The notes under the pieces: generated by a model
What the model was told of the DNA's origin: nothing
What the model saw: the letters and a program-made list of their open reading frames with translations, nothing else
Databases searched by the model: none
DNA from: Micrasema longulum
Taxonomy: Eukaryota > Arthropoda > Insecta > Trichoptera > Brachycentridae
DNA length: 64,000 nucleotides
Assembly: GCA_022494885.1 (NCBI GenBank)
Contig: JAGVSM010005018.1
Coordinates: 1-64,000, forward strand
Direction of reading: 5' to 3'
Made by a program: the position numbers and the translations under genes
Part shown: one piece after another, positions 14,001-25,077 of the stretch
How the letters are laid out: each line of letters starts with the position of its first letter
How positions within the stretch are numbered: the stretch's first letter is position 1

Positions 14001-15589
14001 TTTTAGTCAGTGTTATCTTTATTACTCGCCTATCCAGTGCAATCTGATTTTATTTCTTGAAAATCTAATCAAAATTAAATAATAGACTTGTGTTCATTTT
14101 ACAATAAAAGTTCAGATAAATCAATTTAGTTTAATTGTATGTTTTGTCTAATTTTAATCTTAAAATTTGTTTTATTTTCAGGGACCACAATCACGACAGC
14201 ACTAAACTTGTAATGGATAGAAATAGTTTGATAGATCTCGCCAAATTGACAAACCTCAAGCATCTCTCCCTCTCTGTTATACCGGATGATGCCAGAGAAT
14301 TCTTCACAGAGGTAACAAATAACCAAATATATACTTATAATAATATCGCACTTGGGCTGGTATTCTGTACGGTATAGTTGTACAGTATTCTGAGCGGTAG
14401 AGAACCCTTTTTTAGCGTGTATTTAGTATATAAAATGCGCTAAAAAGGTGTTCTGTACGCGCACTATACAGTTCAGAATATCACCCCTGGGCAATAATAA
14501 TGGCAGAAGTCCAAAATTGACATTTTTGAGTCAAGTTTGCAAAATGTTCCCAAATATATTTTTTACCCGCATAATTAACAATATGTTTTTTTTTAAATAT
14601 TTACGTGGACTTAAAAGCAAAACTGTCAATATGGTACTACAATTTTTACTTATATTTAAGATAGAATATTGGCACAATGATCATTATGCCATTGTTTAAA
14701 CTAATTTAAAAAAAAAAAAACAATCAACACATTTAAGACTAGAATGGAAGAGTGAGTTAATTTAAATTGTGCCTTTTGTTTTTACAAAGAGTATCAGTTG
14801 ACTAACAGCGCGGGTGTGTGTGTAACTGCTCTCAGGGGGCAATATATTGATTAGTGTTTTTTCTTACTTTCTGATTATTTATTGTAATTGAGAATATCTG
14901 ATTTCATTGTTTCAGGTCTTTAGTAGTTGCATATTTCTGGAGTATATTGGTTTGTTCAAAATTATGGATTTTCATAATTCTGAGGTACTATCAGAATTAT
15001 TGCATTTATGTAAAAATGTGAAAATTTTAAGGTAATTTGTGTTACTCGTACTCGTATTAAGCAATTGCAGTAGATTAATTGTAACGTTTTATATTTTTTA
15101 AGCTTTATTATTTAACTTCCCTTTTTCCTTGTCTTCAAATTTCAGAAACAAATAACTACATAATGAGCGTAGGTTTTTGCATAATAAACATTAGCAAAAA
15201 TGACAACACTTTCAAAAATGTATAATCTTTTAGTTGAATGTCGAATTTTCAGGATTCATAGCCAAATAAGGAAAATGGATGCAATTCTTGAAAACCTTTC
15301 GAAATGCCATAGTTTAGAGGTGATGGAAATAGTGGACCAGATGACAGTTATTCAGAAGAAGCAAATGATGTCACTATTGCAACTGTTGCAGTTGACTAAA
15401 CACTGTGATAATCTCCGGTACCTGAAAATTCACCAGCACGACTTAAACAGAAGAGATATTACGCAGTACAAAAGATTTGAAAATGTTCTTCGCTCTAAAA
15501 ACGAATACCTATTTGTAAATTTGACTGAATTTGAAGAACATTTATTTTTTAATAGACACACATATGATTTGAAAGTAACTGTTATGTAA
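5054..15589 (+). CDS. F-box protein, ten exons, substrate unknown
   Basis: Joining GT-AG exons 5054-5187, 5437-5674, 7173-7331, 8511-8751, 10518-10642, 11118-11277, 12042-12207, 14182-14311, 14916-15031 and 15253-15589 gives one open frame of 1806 nt (601 residues plus stop). Phases agree at every junction. Residues about 5-45 form an F-box: 'DLPDEILTKIFKYLDYFALF' followed by 'LSKTCKRFGRFY'. F-boxes bind Skp1 in SCF ubiquitin ligases. The rest is Leu-rich with segments such as 'HLNLSYVHWLP', 'LQYLNVIETNL', 'LKHLSLSVIP' and 'LRYLKIHQHDL', suggesting irregular leucine-rich repeats as the substrate-binding part. This is inferred, as no repeat was aligned. I do not recognise an orthologue. Introns hold mobile elements, including an antisense LINE in intron 7. 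AATAAA follows the stop by about ten bases. Confidence 0.82.
6121..7015 (+). repeat. Foldback repeat family M1, copy split by a LINE fragment
   Basis: In intron 2 of the F-box gene. Bases 6121-6185 match the M1 left end ('GAGATGAAGAAGATTG', 'GGTAATATGGAA'). Bases about 6765-7015 match the rest ('GTGTAACATTCACCATT', 'GCTGAAACCTTTATTGATG', 'GTAGACAAGGACTGG'). The material between is a LINE remnant, so the LINE inserted after M1. Other copies are at 19102-19440, 44690-45110 and 53085-53450. Confidence 0.55.
6190..6700 (-). mobile_element. LINE 3' end remnant (CR1/L2-like reverse transcriptase tail)
   Basis: Minus-strand frame 6391-6606 reads 'MYKSLHNSAPEYLMELCIP' and later 'ERAFVVAGSMAYNALP', the conserved C-terminal tail of CR1/L2/Rex-type reverse transcriptases (typically '...NSLP' near the end). 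The 3' non-coding part contains 'AACTTATATAGCGCCATTTT'. A second copy of the same family is at 56080-56525. Confidence 0.65.
7998..8097. repeat. Low-complexity TG-rich tract
   Basis: Roughly 100 bp made of irregular variants of 'TGTGTTTATGTGTA' and 'GTGTAGA' in intron 3 of the F-box gene. It looks like a decayed minisatellite. Confidence 0.6.
8752..12041 (+). other. F-box introns 4 to 6, no repeats recognised
   Basis: Introns 8752-10517, 10643-11117 and 11278-12041 lie between confirmed exons. They are AT-rich with homopolymer runs (for example a T run at about 9249-9262). I recognised no additional exon, SINE or transposon. Confidence 0.5.
12690..13965 (-). mobile_element. LINE reverse transcriptase remnant in F-box intron 7
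   Basis: Two minus-strand frames (13307-13789 and 12929-13219) encode a non-LTR reverse transcriptase. Visible motifs are 'NQFGFRSNCSTGDAI', 'IFLDLKKAFDKVNH', 'GVPQVTVLGPLMFLIYIND' and the catalytic 'VAYADDTAI', then the thumb region 'RCIKYLGVIIDCQLKW'. Upstream at 13830-13965 a broken frame gives 'YRPLTLISQLAKILEK'. The N-terminal endonuclease is missing, and stops and a frameshift inactivate it. It lies antisense to the host gene. Jockey/CR1-type assignment is tentative. Confidence 0.8.
14354..14488. mobile_element. Short foldback element (MITE-like), GGGCTGGTATT type
   Basis: In intron 8 of the F-box gene. It starts 'GGGCTGGTATTCTGTACG' and ends with the approximate complement 'CAGAATATCACCCC', with inner complementary segments such as 'TTTTAGCGTG' and 'GCGCTAAAAA'. 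It shares its end sequence with the element at 3996-4113. Confidence 0.55.
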
Positions 15590-18156
15590 TTAATTCACTA
15601 ATAAAATATCAATTTTGTATATGAGTGGTGTACCAAACAATGGCTGTACCATGTTGCTGTGCTATTTTAAGACTTGATTTACGCTAAGGCTGTAGGTACC
15701 TGTTCAACTTGTTACTGTGTTATGTTAACACTCGTATTCATGACGAAATTTAATAATTTTTAATCAAACGATTTTATTTACTTGACATAAAACCTTGTTT
15801 TAATTCCTACTTTTTCCATTTCTTGTTTGCGTGATGACTGGCTGCAACATTCATTGGTATTTTCAGAAAGCATCGCAAGGTGCCACAGACTTAAAGTTAA
15901 AAAAAAAAGTGTGTCAAAAAAATATATACTATACCTGCATAGTACTAAACTCATTGATGTACTAGTTGTATCTCATATAGTAATAATACTGCATTGTCCT
16001 CGACAATATTGGAAATAAGGAGTTAGAAAATCACGATACTCATGAAAACATTTATGGGAGAAAGAGATAACGTTTATGTAACTCTGTGTAACTCATCACC
16101 ACAGCTATGACACAGCTCGTTAGTTTTATTACTTAGGTATTTTATTTCATCAATTTAAAAATCTAAAAAATATGTTTTCAGTTCTTCAGAATGGCAGTGT
16201 AATTAAAGCATTTTTATGTGTAGCGCCAACGTCTGATCACAACAAAAATCTATTAGAGAATGAAGGTGATTACCCGAGAATTTAAATGCATTGACTTCAT
16301 CCTTGTAACGTGCCTTTGTATCACTTTGTATCTAGTCAATTACAAGGAATTTATTATATAAATAAAACACGAGTGATACTTTAATCCACAAATTTGGAAT
16401 ATCTAGTGACCGGTTTCATCGCTTTCGCGACATCTTCGAGACTCGAAAATGATGAAAAAAATGAAAAACTCGAAGATGTCGCGAAAGCGATGAAACGGGT
16501 AACTGAATATTCCAAATTTGTGGATTAAAGTATCACTCGTGTTTTATTTATATAATAAATTATAATGAACTTCCATCAAGAATTTTCACTTACAAACTTA
16601 AATTACAAGGAATTCGAATTTAGATAAAATATTTTAAAATAACTGAACTTTAGAATAAACACTAAAATTAAGAGAAGGTGTGTAAATAGAGATCCGCTCT
16701 TGAATTATAGCTTTAATGATTATTTACATTATCAAAATTAAATTACCTATAGAATAGATATAAAATTTATGTGGGATAGTAAAGAACAACTACTGAATGA
16801 CACAAACAACAGGAAAGTATTACGATTTTTTTTTACAATTATAATTGTCTATAAAATACTGTAGAGTAAAAGAAATATTTTTTTCTAATTATTAGCATAA
16901 AAATATATTTTTTGATTTATAATTTTAAACTCCCGCAAAAACTGTTAATTGCGTTGGCCACGCCCCTAATACGTCACGATTCGGTTAAATTTTGAACTTT
17001 GTGACCGTTTAAATTTAAATAAAACATCGTCACAAATATTCGTCAAACGTGTCGCGTTTTTGTGGAGACATGTTTTCAGGAATTTCTGAAGAAGAGTGAA
17101 ATAATATAAAAAATGTAAAGCATTTTTCTTCTGTGTTATAGAATTCGTTATTTAAATAGAATAATATTGATGGCAGGACAAGTAGTAGAAGACAGTATTT
17201 CTGATTATCACCACAGTACTATAATAATATGCTATACTGAGAAGATCTTTAAATACAAGATGATTCTTTGAGCTACTTCCCAAGGATTTTTTCCTCGAAG
17301 CAATTTTAGACAATTTATATCTGCCTTTTATGTTTGTATTTTCATTTACCAGATTATTCTCTTAGTTGTGGTGGGAGTGAGACCAGCTACTCCTTTTTGC
17401 CACCAGTCTGCCAAAAATCTAATAGTGTTGCTCTAAAAATTACCTACTACTATAGATTTAAGAATATATGTAAATGGAGTATGTTTTTTTGGATAATACT
17501 GGCATCAAGCATACTGGTCAAACAGTAGACGTGAAGTTAACATATAATATCAAAGAAAAAATGTACATACACGTCATTTTCTTAAAATAAAAAATTGAGA
17601 AAGATGATCATGAAATTACTCGATCTCAATCGGTAAGAACTTTTTTTAAAAACAAAAATTAATATTTATGACAACCATTCTTAAATTACATGGTAACATC
17701 AGCCGCTAAACCGATTGTAATGTAACCTGACCTGACTGACGTGGATAAAATTTTATATAGGAATGGATAAATAATGTATTTCGGCATTTTGTTTAATTAA
17801 CATTACTAAAATAAGGAAATTGTTCTTGTTAAGCAATTTCACAAAAATATACCGACCAAAAAAGTGTGTTCGGACTGAACTGTCAGATTTTTGTGACGGT
17901 GCGTAACCTTCTAATTAATCAAATTATTGCCCTGTAATCACGGTAAATACTGTGATATTGTGTTGTTTAAAGTGCAATAGTTCTTTGCGATTAATATAAT
18001 AGTATTCTGAACTTCGGCTTATTAATGATTCGCGTGCTTGTATTCAATTATAGTGACAGCAATATGTATGCTTATTATTGAACTCATGACAGCGGAAGAT
18101 GCATGTTCAATTAATACTGATATTAATCATATTTAACTTATTGTAGATAAATAAAA
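15590..18156. other. Intergenic region between F-box gene and RER1
   Basis: An AATAAA at 15600-15605 marks the likely poly(A) site of the F-box gene. The region then holds the hairpin element at 16349-16560 and AT-rich sequence with no coding support. Just before the RER1 ATG, 'TTATTGTAG' at about 18140-18146 could be an acceptor for a coding exon preceded by a non-coding first exon. Confidence 0.45.
16349..16560. mobile_element. Long hairpin with hammerhead-like core (Penelope-like element end?)
   Basis: Two 92-nt arms (16349-16440 and 16469-16560) are complementary except for about four positions, with a 28-nt loop. Each arm holds 'CGAAGATG' + 'TCGC-GAAA-GCGA' + 'TGAAAC', resembling the CUGANGA / stem II / GAAA order of hammerhead ribozymes. 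Outside this lies 'ATATTCCAAATTTGTGG'. The family link is inferred. Confidence 0.5.
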
Positions 18157-21100
18157 ATGATGCAAGACGCGGAGTTGTCTCCGCCGAGGAAAAATGTAGT
18201 CTCCCAAGCTTGGACTAGGTTATCACAGGTAAATCTATACATGACGACCTTATAACTTATAAACTTGTAATCATTAATTGCCTTAAATATTACCGATTAT
18301 AAGTACATACGCATGACATCAACATTTCATTGAAATCAGAACTGTTGAATTACGTATCCGTACGTTTTTATTTACAAAAATATACAAATAAATCTTTAGT
18401 GATTTTAGCTTTTATTTACATACTGTTTGACTACATATTATATTATGATACAATTAAATAAATATAACATAATATTCTACATACATTAACTCAACATAAT
18501 ATATTTCAAACGGATATTTTCATTCAATACCTGTAATTTGCTTCTGGATGTTAGTTGATAATGATGTTACCTCACAATAAAAATGAATAAAATTAAATCC
18601 CTTGCCTTGGAAATAACTTCCATAACAATAAAATTTTCTTATTGTGATATTATGATGATATTGTGATATTAAGGAAGCATAATTAATTACACTACTGTTT
18701 TCATCCGCCCGGGTCGACATTTTTTTCACTGTTTTTGCCACTGGATGCAGCATAGTAAATAAGCATGAACAAATACAACTGTTCTTTGAATTATAAGTAT
18801 ATTATCAACATTAATTTGAAATTCTGTCGAGAAAATCAATTATTTGATGATTCAATATGAACGCAATTCATCAATTTATGCTGACAATTTTTTTTACTAA
18901 ATATAAAAAATTAAGTCCATTACTATAATATTTATAGTTATAAAAAAAAGTGAAAACTGTTTGGTCTGAGAAACATTTATTTATTTAAAAACCAACCAAC
19001 TTGTGCTCCTTAACCCTATATCAAAAAGTTATTAGGTAATCTCCAAAATATAAAATAAAAATATGTTGGTGTTTATATGAACCTATAAACGTATTTTTAT
19101 GTTAACATATTACAACAGAGATGAAGAACATTTAAGAGAAGGTAATATAGAAGTCTAGGCATCTACAGGGCTTATGACCTGTCAATGGCTGGTTTAAGTA
19201 GCCACTTTACACACTGTGTAACATCTGTTGATGTTTGTGAAGTTAAAGAGCTGAAACCTTTATTTATGCAAGTGAGATTCATCTGTAGATGCCTAGACTT
19301 CTATATTACCTTCTCTTAAATGTTCTTCATCTCTGTTGTAATATGTTAATATAAACAGCTCCCCAGGGAGTTGAATCCAGTCCTTGTCTACAAAAATTTG
19401 GACAAACTCAAAATATTGTATTTTTATGTATTTGGGACTGAAATTTCTTCTTAGAACATTGATTTAGTTTTTGTGTTACGTATTTTTACTTTTTACTCCC
19501 AGTAATTCAGAGTCAATCGGGTTTTTATTTAATTTATGATTATGATTTTCACTATAATTTTCATCTTGTTTGCTGAGATCAGATATACCAGGGGTACCTG
19601 GATAATTGGACACCACACACAAAGGGAAGATGGCTGGCATCGGCCATTTTGTTGGGAGCATTCGTTGCCAGAATAGTTACCCAGCATGTGAGTTTTACAA
19701 CATCGGAAATATTACCTCCACATATCAGATTTGTATATTTAAAAAAAAACTGTTTCATATGTAGATCAACAGTAAATTCAAAAATATTCAAATCTTTTTA
19801 TGAGGAGGTTGCAAAATTAGTGTAATCTATAAACCTTTGTGTGTGAGTATGCCAACCTATGCAATGGATGTCCGACGTGAAACCATTCAAATTATTATAT
19901 AAAATAACAAAACAAACCAAGTAAAGAAAAATGCTTGTATTAAAATATGCAATCTCATGACAAAAAACTTTAATGTAATCGAGCTAATGATAAGTTTTTC
20001 TTTCCGATTAGTAATTCAATTGATCTTTGAAACGTAACTTAACAGAATCAATAGACGCAATATAATTCAGGAATTCTGTATTATAACATCCGGGTGGATG
20101 AAGAATACAGTCCTGTAAGTGGAGATCAGTCCGTGGTTGGTGCGATTCACCTACCGTGCTTGAGGTCATAGGTGCAATTCCTGGCAGAATGTACGTGTTT
20201 TTTTATATTTTAAAGGTTGCTCTGCACTTCAGTATTTCATTGTTTCTGGACTGGCACCTAAAGCGTAGGACTGATCCCCTTACCTTCCATGTAACAAACA
20301 ATCCAGATACACCGCAATGGTCAAAGTCCTGATGTTTTGCCCTATGCGCTTCTGGGTATGGATAGAGAAAGTATGATGATAACATACGATTGAACGCATT
20401 CACTTAAGAAAGTCAAATTCATTCAGAATATCAAAATATTTGTTTATAAAGAATCAGACGAGTTTTATGATTATTCATTGCGAAAAATACAAGAAATTGC
20501 ACAATATAATTGTTTATTGTTTACTGTCAGAGATAGGATTGCTTTTATCTATAGCTTAATGAACGTATTTTGGATTTGTTATAGTCGTACTCGGTGTTTT
20601 TGGACTCTCTGACGCCGTACGCTCGAGGGCGTTGGGCCGTGGCTGCTCTGTTGCTATTAGCGTTTGTGTGCCGCATACTATATGCGCAGGTACGACTTCT
20701 CTCCATAAGGTCACCATTGCATGGGTTGCGGCATACTCATTCACTCGTGCTGTCTTTTGTGATTGTAAAATGTTCTGTATGAAGAATTTTGTTTTCTGAT
20801 TATTTACTATTTAATTATTATAAATGCTAAGTGAACTAAATAATGGTTAATAATACAATAGATTGCCATCAAGATTGATAAGTGAATAAAATAAATATTT
20901 GACTATTTGCATGTTCGTAAACACCAAATTACATTTTAAGCTTCTTATTTTAAATGAATTGATTTTTTTAAACACTGGCAACATTCAAGCGCACGGTGCA
21001 ATGACTGCCACTTTATATTATATTATATCATGTACAGCAAAGGAAATTCTTTATTACTCTTGATGGAATTCACTATTTACAATATATTACACATGTTTTT

Positions 21101-24100
21101 TTATCCAAAAGTAATTTTAAATATGTTTTCTAATAAGATGCATTAAATGTAATCTACTATTTAAATTGGAAATGCAAAACAAGTTTAAAAGTACTATTTT
21201 TTTTCTAAATTAAAACAAATATAAAAGATACTATTATACAGTAGAAGTGGAAGTCTCAGGCCCGGTGATAGGATTCTCGGGCCCCTCTTCATTATTTGCC
21301 ATATTATTGGCTACTTGCTCCTACTTGCACTATTTATTGAGAATTTTCAATGAGCTGTAAATTTTAATTCAAGGTTAATAAGTCAGTGGGATGGGGAAAC
21401 ATTTTCTAGTTCAAACTTTGTTACAGTTGATAAATTTTACAAATTATTATTTATTTATTTTATATTGGTATGTAAGGAGAATATATAATAACAGTAATTA
21501 GTATAAATGCATACACCAATAAATTAGTTGACACTTAGAACAATAATTGTAAAATTAACCAGAACACAAATAATTATTGTATGTGTATAGTATAGCAAAA
21601 ACCAATGAAAAAAATACACTCAGATTGAAATATTTAAGTGACTACATTAATTATGTAACAGTAAATAATATTCGGGGACGATCTTGAGTCAGCTAATGGA
21701 CCAATTGAAACACTGAATGAAAAATATTTTACTTTTATTTATATATCGATTACAAGACCGCTTTCAAAATTTATAAGAAGGCTGGGGCAACGAACGCTTC
21801 AGTCGAACTAACAAGATCCTCTCAGTTTGATGAATAGTATGGAAAAGACAAAGATACCTAATGATACAAATCTTATGTAACTAAAGTAGGTATTTTTAAA
21901 TCAAAAGACAACAATACTGTCGTATTTCCCAAATATGAACATTGCCATAGACACTTTGAATAGCGGCGCCGTAACGCAATTTACATATAAATGCGCTGTC
22001 GTAGCGCTAGTATTGCAAGAGAAAAAACCACGGGAGATTAACTACTACCATCACGCCATTTCTCCGTAGGGGTAGGCAGAGAGAATGGACCACATATATT
22101 CCTAGCTTCTTCCACATTCATACAGCTTGTCATACATGCCCTTCGGTTCTGTCTGCTTTTGACATGACCAGACTTAAGATTTTGGTTTATCTGATCATGC
22201 CACCTCTTCCTTGGTTGTCGTCTCACGTTACCGTTCATTTTTGCCATATATACTTGTTTTACCATTCTTTCGCTGTCCATTCGTTCTACATGACCAAACC
22301 ATCTCTGACCAAACCATGTCTGAGACCCTTTCATCATTCGTAACCCTGTCATACATTCATTTCCCGCATTCGGCGAAGAGAGCGCATTTCAACCGCATTC
22401 ACTCGGCTTTCATCCTTCCCCTGCCAGTTCCATGTTTCACTTCCATATTAAAAATTTACAATGTACAAAAAAGTTTCTGGGGCCCCGTTGTTTCCATTTT
22501 TTTTATTATTATAGTAGTAATGTGTGTGCATTAATTGTTAACTAATTAAAAAATTGTGTTTTCTTGACCCGGGGTCGGGCATTTGCCACCTCAACCACCC
22601 CTCTGTCGCCGGCCCTGTTTTTGCCAAACTCCAAATTTTTACTATATTTTTTCAAACTACTCTTTTTACACCCTAAAAATGTATGTACATATACATATTT
22701 TAACTTTCATGTCCATAAAGATTTTACATTAATCATAATCTTTATCAAATTTCACGCATTAATTTTGTGAATTTATGTATATATTATGATAGGAAGTGTT
22801 AAGTGTACATAATGTGTTAGATAAATTGATAAAATTTTTGTAAAACTCTTTACGTTGTAAACCATTAATTAACACACCACATAGAATGTTTCTTGCTTCT
22901 AAGTGTTATATAAATAATTGTGTTTTTCATGCTCAATTTGTAGTACAATCCACGAATTCATGGATTTTGTGTCAAACATTTATGACTATATTCATAATAT
23001 AATATTTCAGAGTTATTTTGTTTTTTTTTTATTATTGTTATTTTCGGTGGAAGAAAGTTAGTCTACTGAACACAATTTTAAGACAAATATATCAATATTC
23101 GATAAAACCTTGCATAAAACAAAAGCAAAGTACAAATAACTTGCAACTATAAAAAAACCTATACTTAAAATATTTATGTCTTTGTTTTTACTAACCATAA
23201 ACATGAACAGTTTTTTTTCTACTTTAAGTATATATTTTTGCAATAGCTACTATGTCTTATTATGACATTGTTAATAATAAATTATTAGTGGCTTTTCCTA
23301 AAATAAGCATTAGAAACAAATCCTAACTCATGCTAATTTGCGATAAGTTTTTAACAATTTGGTAATTTGTTAAAAATTAATATTTATCTCTTTGTAAGGA
23401 TTGGTATTTTCAACTTATTAATAGATATTGTATTTGAAATGTTACCTAATAATTATTTTTGTTTCACAGGGATGGTATATCATAACTTATGCCTTGGGCA
23501 TTTATCATTTGAATCTTTTTATTGCATTCCTCTCACCAAAGATTGATCCAGCTATGGATTTTGACGGTAAGATTTTTTTTCAATATAAAAATACAGCAAA
23601 TTAATTAAGTAAAAACTAATTATATATCTAGTTAATGAACAGTTTTTGTCATAACACATAGATGTCTCAACAGAGATAAAGAAATTCTCACAAAGAGCAT
23701 TCACAGGGCTTATTATGACCAGTTTATGTAATCTTTAAATGCATTTCTTTCAATGTATTTTTTAACCAAATTAAATTATTATTGCGAATAAGATTGATGA
23801 AATATTTTTCAAAAAGTATTTGAATAAATATAATTTAAATTGATTGAGAGTCATCGAGACAAAAATTATCCGCAATTAAAAATACCTTTAAATTCAAAAT
23901 TGTTTGGTTTAATAACAATTGTTCATAGTAAGTGAAAAATACATCTTCAAAAATGTTGTAGTACACCTGTCTTAAACTCGTAAATAAATGTTTTTTAAAA
24001 GCATTGTGATAGAACATATTTTTTAATAGGCTAAACCTAATCTAGAAGTAAGAATACATGATTAATAGTGCATATTTTGTTCCCGGCAGCTGATGATGAA

Positions 24101-25077
24101 AATGGTCCCGCTCTCCCGACGAGATCGACAGAAGAGTTCCGTCCCTTCATCAGGAGGCTACCGGAGTTCAAGTTCTGGCTCTCAGTAACTAAGAGCACCA
24201 TAATCGCCATTGTGTGCACCTTCTTCGACTGTTTCAACATACCAGTCTTCTGGCCAATCTTAGTCATGTACTTCATAACGCTCTTTTGTATAACAATGAA
24301 ACGCCAAATTAAAGTAAGTTTACCTCGTATCTTATTTATCAATATTTTTGCAAATGTAATTTTTGTGTTAACAACTAGAAAATTATGTCCGCCTTGTGAC
24401 GTAGTAGTTGGCCACGAGGTCCTGTGTGCGATTCCTAATAAAGTCAGCGTGAAATATTTATTTAACCCTCGTGTGGCTATGATGTCATATGAGTCTACAA
24501 GACTTGATATATGGCTCTTATTTTTTTAATAAGGAAGAAGAACACAGACAAAAAACAGTACACGAAATATATGCGCACCAGCGAAGGCCGCCTGCCTGCC
24601 TATAACAAACAATAGTGATAATATTTTGCTATAACAGATTAATAATGTTTTTTACAGTATTTCGTAATTTTCCCCAACTGTCTCTAAATCATAAAAGGCT
24701 AATCATTATCACCCGTATTGATCAAATTAATAATACAAATATTCAGTACCCATGTGCTAAATAAGTGTGAAAAAGAAAAATACTTATATGTATATCAGTT
24801 TTGTAATAACCAAAGTAGGACTAACAAAAATGGATATTACTCAAATTGTGCTAAAAAATCAAATAAAGAAACCATAAACCCGTTTCCCCGTAGGTGTAGG
24901 TAGAGAGAATAGAATGCCACCTCACTCTTGTACTATTTATATAATTACCCACTTATACTTACTCAGTAATATTTTCAATGGCTTAATTTTTCTTTGTTTC
25001 AGCATATGATTAAGTACCGGTACCTTCCCTTCACACACAACAAGCCTCGATACCAGAATAACGAGGTGCCCAACTGA
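18157..25077 (+). CDS. RER1: RER1, Golgi-to-ER retrieval receptor
   Basis: RER1 is a four-span membrane protein of the early Golgi. It recognises polar residues in transmembrane segments of ER proteins and unassembled subunits and returns them in COPI vesicles. Exons 18157-18228, 20585-20689, 23470-23566, 24090-24313 and 25003-25077 join in phase to 190 residues, close to the roughly 196 of animal RER1. Hydrophobic segments are at about residues 41-58, 60-80, 122-137 and 143-160. Family blocks seen are 'GIYHLNLFIAFLSPKIDP', 'EEFRPFIRRLPEFKFW', 'NIPVFWPILVMYFITLFC' and 'MKRQIKHMIKYRYLPF'. The C-terminal tail is short and ends 'NNEVPN'. Exons are GC-richer than introns. AATAAA at 25434-25439 is a possible poly(A) signal. 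Introns hold SINE, RTE-tail and M1 copies. Confidence 0.93.
19102..19440. mobile_element. Foldback repeat family M1 with perfect 66-bp arms
   Basis: In RER1 intron 1. Arms 19102-19167 and 19284-19349 are exact reverse complements over 66 nt, starting 'TTAACATATTACAACAGAG'. The 116-nt middle includes 'GCTGAAACCTTTATTTATG'. A tail shared with other copies follows ('CCCCAGGGAGTTGAATCCAG', 'CTTGTCTACAAAAATTTGGA'). No protein is encoded. Confidence 0.75.
20131..20383 (+). repeat. tRNA-derived SINE, full-length diverged copy
   Basis: In RER1 intron 1. Head 'GTCCGTGGTTGGTGCGATT' with B box 'GGTGCAATTCC', then 'CTGGACTGGCACCTAAAGCG' and 'GATACACCGCAATGG', ending near 'GTATGATGATAA'. Same family as 1964-2217. 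Confidence 0.7.
22036..22445 (-). mobile_element. RTE-like LINE C-terminal tail
   Basis: In RER1 intron 2. The minus-strand frame (22038-22352) contains 'RWFGHVERMDSERMVKQVY', 'RKRWHDQINQNLKSGHVKS' and 'MNVEEARNI', a tail found after the reverse transcriptase of insect RTE-type LINEs. Related fragments lie at 28300-28745 and 38216-38405. No catalytic domain remains. Confidence 0.65.
23655..23735 (+). repeat. M1 repeat fragment
   Basis: In RER1 intron 3: 'CAACAGAGATAAAGAAATTC' followed by 'GCATTCACAGGGCTTATTAT', matching the left arm and following bases of the M1 copy at 19102. Confidence 0.4.
24398..24480 (+). repeat. tRNA-derived SINE, head fragment
   Basis: In RER1 intron 4: 'GACGTAGTAGTTGGCCACG', B box 'GTGCGATTCC' and the body start 'ATATTTATTTAACCC'. 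Truncated after about 80 bp. Confidence 0.55.
24876..24918 (-). mobile_element. Very short RTE-like LINE tail fragment
   Basis: 'GTTTCCCCGTAGGTGTAGGT' followed by 'AGAGAGAATAGAATGCC' matches the 3' terminal segment of the RTE-like tails at 22036, 28300 and 38216. Confidence 0.45.

Noticed and set aside
16965..16995. CRE-like 'TACGTCAC' in a GC-richer patch
   Set aside because: A single short match far from any defined promoter is not enough to call a regulatory site.
24068..24529. 153-codon open frame as a separate small gene
   Set aside because: It is RER1 exon 4 plus readthrough into the intron. The donor at 24314 and the downstream exon restore the family C-terminus.
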